Positions 43,040 through 50,201 of a stretch of 64,000 nucleotides of DNA are shown here, piece by piece. Numbering within the stretch: the stretch's first letter is position 1; each line of letters opens with the position of its first letter. The translations under genes were made by a program, and so were the position numbers. Source of the stretch: Viridilinea sp964592425 (GTDB lineage: Bacteria > Chloroflexota > Chloroflexia > Chloroflexales > Chloroflexaceae); contig CAZQCG010000007.1 of the NCBI GenBank assembly GCA_964592425.1, positions 86,568 through 150,567 of the forward strand, written 5' to 3'. The notes under the pieces are model-generated. The model was not told the DNA's origin and did no database searches. It worked only from the letters and a program-made list of their open reading frames with translations.

Positions 43040-45160
43040 TTGTGGGCCTGTTTCCCCCTTTCGCTACTCGTACTGGCCTGGCGGTTTGTACGCATGTCGC
43101 TTAATTCAGTAACTCTATTCGGTCTGGTTGGCTATGCACTCTTCAACCTGGGTGTGCTGCTCTTTCTGTACCAGGCTCGTCGTACCGGCAAGCCAGCCGC
43201 TCAGTTTTGGTTGCTCCACACTTCCATTGTTAGTGACATAATCCTTGTTTTGTATATGCTGCTTGTCGCGGGCTCTTTAAGGCTGATGATCTTGCCAATC
43301 TATGCCATCTTGTTGTTGAAGGCACTCTGTTTCTGGCGCGACACAATCTGGATGCTCTTTGCCCCCTTGTTACTTGCTACGCTTTATCCCTTCTCCGTGT
43401 ATATTTATGATCAAGTTTGGACGGCAGGTGGCAACAATGACCTGATCTTCTGGGGTTTGCTGATTAGCAGTATTGTCATTCTGGTTCTGGTCTTTGAACT
43501 GGCCAGGCGCCGCATAGCGATGGCATCGACCGTCAGTCGGCAACTTGAACAGATGCAGAGCCAGCATGCGGCCCGCGTTGCTGAGCTTGAGAGTATTAAT
43601 AGTGATCTGCGTACGCGTGTTCGGCGTCAGCAGGCCCTTGAAGAAAGCCTGCGGGCAATCAGTGGTTCACTCAGCCTCGATGAAGTGCTCAGCCAGATCC
43701 TTGACAGTATGCTGCAGATGTTGGGGCCAGTCTCGGCTAGTGCCGTTGTCCTTAGCCGCTTGTGTGATGAGCATATTGATCACCGTACCCTGAGTGAGGA
43801 TAAAGCCTTTGCGGCAGATACCGCCTGGGCCACCGATCTGGTGCGCTATGTCTGCGCAAGCCAGGCCCCCTTGCTTATCAGTGATACCCGCCATGAGTCT
43901 CAATGGCATGGCTTGCAGCAACTCGGTATCAATGCGGCACTCAGTGTGCCCCTCTTCGATCGTCACCAGCAGGTGCTTGGCGCACTGAGTGTTGTCAGTA
44001 CCCGTAACTCACTCTTCACCTCGGCAGAGGTACGCTACCTCAGCGCCTTTAGCATCCAGGCTAGCGTGGCGATCCATAATGCTGAACTGCACTCACAATT
44101 GGTGCGCCAGGGTTTGTTGCTCGAGGCGGTTCTGCGTGATATTGGTGATGGCCTGATGGTGCTCGATAGCTATGGGGCGCTGATTATGGCCAACCCGATG
44201 GCTAATCGGCTGTTGCAACAGAACAGTAGTGGACAGCTGTATGCCTCGCTGGTTGAGCTTAACCGTGAGCTGCGGACGGGCCAGAGTGTTGCCCTCAGCT
44301 GTGAACTGGACGATGGTGAAGCTGAACATGCTCGTCACTATCAGGTCTATGCCTCACTCGTCCATGTTGCCGAGAGTAAGACTGATAGCCCGATTGCCTT
44401 CGTCCTGCACGATATTACTGGTCAGAAGGCGCTTGAGCAGCAACGCACCGAGTTTATCTCGATGGTCTCGCACGAACTGCGTAATCCGCTTAATACGCTC
44501 AATGGTTTTCTCAAGGTCTTGCTGCAGGAGAAGGTTGGCCCACTCAATGAACGACAGCGCGATTTCCTTGAGACAGTTGATGAGCGCGCCGAGACCCTCA
44601 AGAGTCGCATCAACGAACTGTTGGAGTTCAACCGCTCTGAGTCTGGCCGTATACAGCTGCGTCTGCACCATCAGCGGGCTAGCTTGCCTGATCTGATCGC
44701 GAACATCATCACCCGCTTACAGCTGCAGGCAAAACACTTTAACCTTACCCTTGATGCCAGCGTACATGACGATCTACCCGCATTGCTGATCGATAAAGAT
44801 CGCATTGACCAGGTGTTGACCAACTTGATCGAGAATGCAATGAAGGCGACTCCAGGCCCTGGCTCAATCCATGTAAGCGCTACTTTCAATGAGTATGAGA
44901 TTCGGGTTGAAGTGCGTGATACTGGTACCGGAATCCCTCAGGATCAACAACAGAAAATTTTTAGCCGCTTCTATGGGCTTGGAAACAAAAATTCGGAGCA
45001 TGGCGTCCATCTGGGTCTTGGATTGGCGATCTGTCAGCAGATCGTTGAAGGTCACCATGGCAGGATCTGGGTTGAGAGTGAAGAAGGGAAGGGCAGTAGT
45101 TTCTACTTTACCCTCCCGCTGATCGATCACCAGGAGTTGCAAGGCCGGACAATTAGCTGA
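43040..45160 (+). CDS. Membrane-bound hybrid-free sensor histidine kinase with GAF and PAS domains
   Basis: The ~706-residue product has about five N-terminal membrane helices (residues ~1-155), a coiled linker (VSRQLEQMQSQHAARVAELES), a GAF domain (~205-355), a PAS-like domain (EAVLRDIGDGLMVLDSYGALI, ~360-465), a HisKA box with MVSHELRNPL (His ~478) and a HATPase domain with N-box LIENAMKATP, G1 DTGTGIP, and HLGLGLAIC. It should autophosphorylate and pass phosphate to the adjacent OmpR-type regulator. TTG 43040 is the longest start; ATG 43094 is an alternative, and neither has a clear ribosome site. Signal unknown. Confidence 0.9.
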   Translation: MWACFPLSLLVLAWRFVRMSLNSVTLFGLVGYALFNLGVLLFLYQARRTGKPAAQFWLLHTSIVSDIILVLYMLLVAGSLRLMILPIYAILLLKALCFWRDTIWMLFAPLLLATLYPFSVYIYDQVWTAGGNNDLIFWGLLISSIVILVLVFELARRRIAMASTVSRQLEQMQSQHAARVAELESINSDLRTRVRRQQALEESLRAISGSLSLDEVLSQILDSMLQMLGPVSASAVVLSRLCDEHIDHRTLSEDKAFAADTAWATDLVRYVCASQAPLLISDTRHESQWHGLQQLGINAALSVPLFDRHQQVLGALSVVSTRNSLFTSAEVRYLSAFSIQASVAIHNAELHSQLVRQGLLLEAVLRDIGDGLMVLDSYGALIMANPMANRLLQQNSSGQLYASLVELNRELRTGQSVALSCELDDGEAEHARHYQVYASLVHVAESKTDSPIAFVLHDITGQKALEQQRTEFISMVSHELRNPLNTLNGFLKVLLQEKVGPLNERQRDFLETVDERAETLKSRINELLEFNRSESGRIQLRLHHQRASLPDLIANIITRLQLQAKHFNLTLDASVHDDLPALLIDKDRIDQVLTNLIENAMKATPGPGSIHVSATFNEYEIRVEVRDTGTGIPQDQQQKIFSRFYGLGNKNSEHGVHLGLGLAICQQIVEGHHGRIWVESEEGKGSSFYFTLPLIDHQELQGRTIS

Positions 45161-45350
45161 ACTCTGAGCGGGGGCGTTGCGCTTAAGCAACGCTCGATCG
45201 TGGCGCAGCACTCAGGTTTCAAGCTGGCTGAAGCACACCCCCGATAGGATTGTTATATGCCTGCCAGTGCAAGCTTTTGCGCTTGCCCTGCCTGTCATCC
45301 AGACAGGATATTTGTTCATAGGGATGTTATTTTAACCCCCCCCTAACACA

Positions 45351-45359
45351 TGTTATACT
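45351..45359 (+). promoter_or_regulatory. Extended -10 promoter of the radical-SAM-like gene
   Basis: TGT-TATACT lies 40 bases upstream of the ATG at 45400. A weak TTTAAC stands 17 bases before it. Confidence 0.5.
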
Positions 45360-45399
45360 CTGCATGACTCCACTGAGTGCTCAGTCGTGAGGCGCCCAT

Positions 45400-46536
45400 A
45401 TGAATATTGCACTGATTGCCCTGCCTACGCCGGGTGAGCCACTCTATCCTCCTCTAAGTCTGGCTTATGTTGCTTCACTGCTGGAGCAGCGGCATACGAT
45501 CGTGCGTATCTACGATCTTGGCCTGAAGCCGCATGCCGATATAGAAGAGATTGTGCCGCAGTTGCTCTCCTTTCGCCCCCAGGTGATTGTGCTTGCCGGT
45601 GAAGAGAGTGAAGCGATCGCCTCGGCGGTTGAAGCCTTACGTCCTTTGTACCAGAGCCGCGTGATGACGGTCTTGATGAGCCGTACGGGCGTTGATGCCC
45701 TTGATGCCACAAGAAATGTTCAGGCCTGGTTTGATCGGGAGTACGGTCTTCACCCATCCCACGCGTCGGCAACCACGATCGATCAACTGCCCTTTCCAGC
45801 ACGCCACCTGCTGGCCCTCGAAAGCTATGATCTGCGCGCTATTGGCGGTCAGCTCCAGACGACTCTGCTTGTTGGTGCGCTTCAGCGCGATGGTGGCTTT
45901 GCGCTACGTGAGCCAGTTCGCATTGTTGCTGAGTTGCGCAGTATTTCGCATGAGTTTGGCCTGCGCCACTTCCTGATCAGCGAAGTACCGTTGACGATCG
46001 ACCGCGCCTGGCTGATCGACCTGGTAACGCGCCTGGCTGAAGCCGACCTCGGTATCAGGTGGGAGGCATTGGTGGCCAACTATGGACGGCTTGATGCCGA
46101 TCTCGCTGTGCGGATTGCTAACTCCGGCTGTGAGAGCCTCTGCTTCCAGATCGATGTCGCCAGCGTTTTTGAGTCACAGGCAACCCGTGCGACGGTACGC
46201 CAGGCTGTGGCCATTGCCCGTAAGCATGGCATCTTCGTACGTGCCGATGTCAAGCTCGAGCCTCCCTACGAGTCAGCCCCACAGCTGATCGATGTGGCCG
46301 CCACCTTCAATCTCAATGATGTGCGCTTTACGGTGATCCCACCCTATGCCGCCAGTGTTGGCTCAGGCGAGAGTGAGTTGCGCCTACGCGAGCGCGCCCG
46401 GCAGATGTATGATCAGGGGCGTGATCGCCAGCGCTATATCGAACGTTTTGGCCAACACCTGGGTGGGCTGCTTTGGAAGTTGCGCAACTCGCGTGGCGGT
46501 GGTCTGCTTGATGATGAGCAGCGCCTGCTGATCTAG
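45400..46536 (+). CDS. B12-binding/radical-SAM-like protein lacking the iron-sulfur cysteines
   Basis: The 378-residue product follows the B12-binding radical SAM pattern: MNIALIALPTPGEPLYPPLSLAY (cobalamin-binding-like Rossmann domain), RPQVIVLAGEE, then DQLPFPARHLLALESY, a VRIVAELRSISHEFGLRHFLISE strand, LGIRWEALVANYGRLDADLAVRIANSGCE. The segment between SYDLRAIGG and REPVRIV is where CxxxCxxC should be, but it holds no cysteine. The only two cysteines are Cys244 and Cys248. Without the 4Fe-4S ligands it cannot do radical SAM chemistry, so it is either a pseudoenzyme with a binding or regulatory role or a decayed gene that kept its reading frame. It has its own promoter beside a two-component pair. 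Confidence 0.75.
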   Translation: MNIALIALPTPGEPLYPPLSLAYVASLLEQRHTIVRIYDLGLKPHADIEEIVPQLLSFRPQVIVLAGEESEAIASAVEALRPLYQSRVMTVLMSRTGVDALDATRNVQAWFDREYGLHPSHASATTIDQLPFPARHLLALESYDLRAIGGQLQTTLLVGALQRDGGFALREPVRIVAELRSISHEFGLRHFLISEVPLTIDRAWLIDLVTRLAEADLGIRWEALVANYGRLDADLAVRIANSGCESLCFQIDVASVFESQATRATVRQAVAIARKHGIFVRADVKLEPPYESAPQLIDVAATFNLNDVRFTVIPPYAASVGSGESELRLRERARQMYDQGRDRQRYIERFGQHLGGLLWKLRNSRGGGLLDDEQRLLI

Positions 46537-46573
46537 CCCCAATATCTTTCAGATAAGCCGCTCGCGACCGGCC

Positions 46574-46690
46574 TTTACCCCCTCACCCCCGGCCCCTCTC
46601 CCACCAGGGGAGAGGGGAGAATCCGCGTCAGGACGCCTTCCGGCTCTCCCTCTCCCGTTCTGGGAGAGGGGGTTGGGGGGTGAGGGCGGG
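46574..46690. repeat. C/G-homopurine inverted-repeat intergenic element
   Basis: Two CCCTCTCCC/GGGAGAGGG hairpins (first around 46594-46616, second 46647-46669) are flanked by CCCCTCACCCCC on the left and GGGGGGTGAGGG on the right. This CCCTCACCCC-CTCTCCC type is a widespread bacterial intergenic repeat of unknown mobility. It fills the gap between convergent genes. Confidence 0.7.
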
Positions 46691-46720
46691 TGCGGCAGTA
46701 ACCCCCTTTGGGCGGGCGTA

Positions 46721-46767
46721 GCAACGAAAGCCTCTCCCCCGCTCTGCGGGAGAGAGGCTTTCGTTGC
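46721..46767. terminator. Strong bidirectional terminator hairpin
   Basis: Arms 46721-46742 and 46746-46767 form a 22-bp stem with one mismatch (GCAACGAAAGCCTCTC... and its complement). It lies between the convergent radical-SAM-like gene and comEA-like gene and could end transcription from both. Confidence 0.75.
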
Positions 46768-46821
46768 GGGCTACCCAGCCCATCCCAACAAACACGCTAT
46801 CCGCCCAGAAGTTCTGTCCGC

Positions 46822-47643
46822 TCAGATCGTGACCCGGTCACGGAACTTGTTAAGCTGCTGTTGCTTCAGACCAGTGACATTCAGCAGATCCTCAATGCTA
46901 CCGAATGGGCCATGCTGCTCGCGGTAGGCCACGATCCTGCGGGCCAGTGAGGGTTGAATGCCCGGTAGTGCAGCCAGGGCTGTCTCGTCGGCAGTGTTGA
47001 GGTTGATCCGATCCGCTTTAGCCTGAGGCTCGGCCTCGACAACTGGCTCAGGGGCGGGCTCGGTCTCGACAACTGGCTCAGGGGCGGCCTCGGCCTCGAC
47101 AACTGGCTCAGGGGCGGGCTCGGCGACCGGCTCGGGCTCGGCGACCGGCTCGGCCTCGGCCTCGACAACTGGCTCAGGGGCGGCCTCGGCGACCGGCTCG
47201 GCCTCGGCCTCGACAACTGGCTCAGGGGCGGGCTCGGCGACCGGCTCGGCCTCGGCCTCGACAACGGGCTCAGGGGCGAGCTCGACGACCGGCTCAGGGG
47301 CAGCTTCGACAATGGGCGTAAGTTCAGGGGCGAGCTCAATCTTAGCCTCAGGTGCCGATGCGTCTGCGGACGGGCTATGTACCGGTAAGGGTGGCGGTGC
47401 CCCACGATAGACGCGGGTAGCGATCCGGCGTGGTGCGGATGTGCTGCCGGTGCCTTTTGACGCAGCCGATGAGGTCTTGCTGATGGGCGTACGAGGTGCA
47501 TTGGCGGCGGATGGCGGCGGGGTGAAGGAAGCGGGCTGGGCGAAGGAAGGCGTACCGGACGCCTCGTTCTGTCCACGCACCCAGCGCCAGGCGAGATAAC
47601 CGCCCGCGATGAGCGTGCTGAGCCAGAAGAGCTTGCGTAACAT
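46822..47643 (-). CDS. ComEA-like helix-hairpin-helix protein with Pro/Glu/Val/Ala spacer
   Basis: The 273-residue product has an N-terminal membrane anchor (MLRKLFWLSTLIAGGYLAW), a basic/proline region, a ~110-residue repetitive spacer built from EPVVEAEAEPVAE-type units (about residues 120-205), and a C-terminal HhH domain (INLNTADETALAALPGIQPSLARRIVAYRE, GPFGSIEDLLNVTGL). ComEA binds incoming DNA during transformation; the membrane anchor and the single HhH pair fit, though HhH proteins of this size also have other roles. ATG 47643 follows GGAG by 9 bases. nfo is 43 bases upstream, so they may be co-transcribed. Confidence 0.8.
   Translation of the reverse strand: MLRKLFWLSTLIAGGYLAWRWVRGQNEASGTPSFAQPASFTPPPSAANAPRTPISKTSSAASKGTGSTSAPRRIATRVYRGAPPPLPVHSPSADASAPEAKIELAPELTPIVEAAPEPVVELAPEPVVEAEAEPVAEPAPEPVVEAEAEPVAEAAPEPVVEAEAEPVAEPEPVAEPAPEPVVEAEAAPEPVVETEPAPEPVVEAEPQAKADRINLNTADETALAALPGIQPSLARRIVAYREQHGPFGSIEDLLNVTGLKQQQLNKFRDRVTI
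47030..47310. repeat. Degenerate tandem repeat inside the comEA-like gene
   Basis: Units built from CTCGACAACTGGCTCAGGGG and CGGCCTCGGCGACCGGCTCGG recur about six to seven times with small changes, all multiples of three bases. They encode the acidic EPVVEAE/PVAEPAPEP spacer. Such tracts change length easily by slippage or recombination. Confidence 0.85.
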
Positions 47644-47686
47644 ACCTGTGCTCCTGCAACAATGACAGACGGGTCGAGCGGGCGGA

Positions 47687-48544
47687 TCAGGCCCCGTGTG
47701 GGACAACCAGTGACTGCAAAAGGGTGAGATTTTCGACGTCTTCGGTCATCGCCTCACCTTTGGGGGTCTCGATAATCTTGGGCAGGTCGCTGAAGTGTGG
47801 ATCGTTCACCAGCAGGCGAAAAGCCTCAAGGCCAAGGGCTCCCTGACCGATATGGGCATGACGGTCAACCCGGCTACCCAGGCCCTTCTGTGAATCGTTC
47901 AGATGGAGACATTTGACTCTGTTCAGGCCAATGAGTCGTTCAAACTCTGCGAAAGTGGCAGCATAGCTCTCGGCGGTGCGGATGTCGTAGCCGGCTGCAA
48001 AGATGTGGCAACTGTCTACACATACGCCCAGGCGATCCGGGTAGGGCACAAGTTCAAACAGGCGCGCCAGGTGCTCGAAACGGTAGCCAAGGCTGCTGCC
48101 CTGGCCAGCGGTAGTTTCCAGCAGCACCATTGTCGTACCACCGACGCCCTCACCAAAGATCCGCTTGAGCGCTTCAGCCTCGCGCGTCAGGCCAACCTCT
48201 TCGCCGCTGCCGGTGTGTGCGCCAGGGTGGGTGACCAGGTAGGGGATAGCCAGGGCCGCGCAGCGTTCAAGCTCGTCGGTAAAGGCGCCGATCGACTTTT
48301 CCCACAGCTCGTTGGCAGGTGCCGCCAGGTTGATCAGGTATGAGTCATGCACGATCACCGGGCCAATCCCTGTGCGCACCTGCTCAACACGAAAGTCGGC
48401 AATCGCTTCGTCACTCAAGGGTTTGGCCTGCCATTGGCGCTCATTTTTGCTGAAGATCTGCATCGTCGCGCAGCCGACCTGCTGGCCACGCGCAAAGGCT
48501 TTGGCAAGCCCGCCTGCGATCGACATATGCGCACCAAAGGGCAT
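47687..48544 (-). CDS. nfo: Endonuclease IV (AP endonuclease)
   Basis: The 285-residue product is Nfo, a TIM-barrel enzyme with three zinc ions that cuts DNA 5' to abasic sites in base excision repair. Visible are GAHMSIAGGLAKAFARGQQVGC, VIVHDSYLINLAAP, LVTHPGAHTGSGEEVG, VLLETTAGQGSSLG, LGVCVDSCHIFAAGYD, LHLNDSQKGLGSRVDRHAHIGQG and IIETPKGE, covering all metal ligands. Its promoter has an extended -10, TGG-TATAAT, 30 bases upstream, and GAAGGAG precedes the ATG. Confidence 0.97.
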   Translation of the reverse strand: MPFGAHMSIAGGLAKAFARGQQVGCATMQIFSKNERQWQAKPLSDEAIADFRVEQVRTGIGPVIVHDSYLINLAAPANELWEKSIGAFTDELERCAALAIPYLVTHPGAHTGSGEEVGLTREAEALKRIFGEGVGGTTMVLLETTAGQGSSLGYRFEHLARLFELVPYPDRLGVCVDSCHIFAAGYDIRTAESYAATFAEFERLIGLNRVKCLHLNDSQKGLGSRVDRHAHIGQGALGLEAFRLLVNDPHFSDLPKIIETPKGEAMTEDVENLTLLQSLVVPHGA

Positions 48545-48573
48545 AGGACTCCTTCATCGCAATAGTACACCTG

Positions 48574-48582
48574 ATTATACCA
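48574..48582 (-). promoter_or_regulatory. Extended -10 promoter of nfo
   Basis: On the minus strand TGG-TATAAT (48582-48574) lies 29 bases before the nfo ATG. No clear -35. Confidence 0.6.
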
Positions 48583-48631
48583 CGCCACGCCGAGCCAGCG
48601 TTTGCCGCCTGCCGTTTGTGGTACCAGGTAT

Positions 48632-50197
48632 CTATTTCTTTCTTAACAGGAAAAGATCATCTTCTTGATCGACAAGTTCCCATTGTGGGTCGGCCAGTAA
48701 CCGCCCCAGGATGTCGTTGCCCTGGGTGGCCTCGGCACGCAGTCCGGCGGCACGGGCGTCGATCATCGCGTAATCGGCCTCTTCAGGCTGGTGGTGCATC
48801 TTACCGCCGGGGATGTAGTACAACTTCATGCGTGGTAACAGGTGTGGTGCCTGGAACGAGGTTGCGGCCACCGCCGCCTCCGGCGGAATCGCTACCCGCA
48901 TACGCTCCATTATCGCCACGCGCTCTGGTCGCTCCGGGTTGCGGAGGGCCGAGACGACCGGGTTTTTCAATGGGATGTTCAGCAACAGCACCAGCCCGAC
49001 CGCCCCAAAGTAGGCCGGGATGCGCCAACCTGCCCGCTGCATACTACCTACCTGGTTCGCTCTTCGTCGCTCAAGCTGTTCGATCAGCCATGCCGCTCCG
49101 TAGATTGCCGCGATCAACATTCCCGGAATGACCAGAATCTGGTACTGCTCCGTGATCACATACTGGTAGACACGGTTGGAGAGCAGGTTGATCGCCAGGA
49201 TCGGTGCTGCCAGGAGTAGTTCGCGTGGGGCAAACAGCGGGAGGAAGAGCAAGCCACCGAAGAGGAGCAAGAGGTACTCAAGCTTGGCTGGCTGAAAGAC
49301 AAAGAAGAAGATCTCAACCGGGTGGGTCAGGATGTTTTTAATGATGTTGGGGATGCCTCCCCCTAGATGCAGGTAGTAGCATGCCTGTGGGCTGACGCCA
49401 CACGGCCACATGGCATTATAGTCACGCTTCAGGTCGAAAGGTAGATCAACCCGTTGTGGCGTAAAGTTTGCGCTGTAGAAGAGGGGCGTGATATAGGTGA
49501 TGGCCACATAGAAATAGCTAAGTCCAACCAGGATCGGCAGCAGGCTGTAGAACCAGGGCCGCCGGCGCAGAGCGGCGTACAGCCCGAAGGCGACCACCAC
49601 CAGGGCTGCGTCGGTGCGGGTTACCATTGCCAGGGCGAGCAAAAGCAGGTACGGCCCCAGCTTACGCCGCTCAAGCATCAGAAAGGCCCAGAAGAGGGCC
49701 ACCATGCCAGGGATGCGTGGTTGAAAGGGTGCCGCCATGCCCATAAACTGGGTTGTTGGGTAGAAGAGGTAGAGTGCCGCCCCTGCTACGCCGCCCCAGC
49801 CATCGCCCAGCCGGTCGCGGGCGATCAGGTAGACCGGCAGGGCCGCCGAGACCAGCAGCAGGGCCTGGAGTACCACCAGGGTGTAAGCCGAGGGCAGCAG
49901 GGCGTAGAAGGGGATAGCTGGCAGGAAACCCAGGGCCACATCCAGCCCCATAAAGGTGTCGGTGAAGTTGTAGCGCGAAACAAGTAGAAAACGACCCTGA
50001 AGTGTGCCCCAGATCGGCATGTGAAAGTCTACCATGTCGAAGCCGTGGCCCCAGTAGCTATACTTGTAGGCCCCGGCGATACTCAGGGTCAGAGCCGTCA
50101 AGGTCATCAACAGTGCAAGCGCCCATGGCGGCGTCAGTCGTGCTTTCAGGCCAACTTGGTGCGGTGGATCGTGGGTGAGGCTCTGTTCAGGCAACAT
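48632..50197 (-). CDS. DUF2079-family polytopic membrane protein
   Basis: The 521-residue product has about ten membrane helices and the DUF2079 feature in the first periplasmic loop: YWGHGFDMVDFHMPIWGTLQGR. Then FYPTTQFMGMAAPFQPRIPG and a MVTRTDAALVVVAFGLY helix follow, and a soluble C-terminal domain ends LVDQEDDLFLLRKK. The fold is that of GT-C glycosyltransferases, with acidic residues in the first loop, so it may transfer a lipid-linked sugar on the outer face, but no member has a proven reaction. The start is 4 bases after the stop of the upstream 816-residue gene, so it is the second gene of an operon. Confidence 0.85.
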   Translation of the reverse strand: MLPEQSLTHDPPHQVGLKARLTPPWALALLMTLTALTLSIAGAYKYSYWGHGFDMVDFHMPIWGTLQGRFLLVSRYNFTDTFMGLDVALGFLPAIPFYALLPSAYTLVVLQALLLVSAALPVYLIARDRLGDGWGGVAGAALYLFYPTTQFMGMAAPFQPRIPGMVALFWAFLMLERRKLGPYLLLLALAMVTRTDAALVVVAFGLYAALRRRPWFYSLLPILVGLSYFYVAITYITPLFYSANFTPQRVDLPFDLKRDYNAMWPCGVSPQACYYLHLGGGIPNIIKNILTHPVEIFFFVFQPAKLEYLLLLFGGLLFLPLFAPRELLLAAPILAINLLSNRVYQYVITEQYQILVIPGMLIAAIYGAAWLIEQLERRRANQVGSMQRAGWRIPAYFGAVGLVLLLNIPLKNPVVSALRNPERPERVAIMERMRVAIPPEAAVAATSFQAPHLLPRMKLYYIPGGKMHHQPEEADYAMIDARAAGLRAEATQGNDILGRLLADPQWELVDQEDDLFLLRKK

Positions 50198-50201
50198 CGG
50201 C

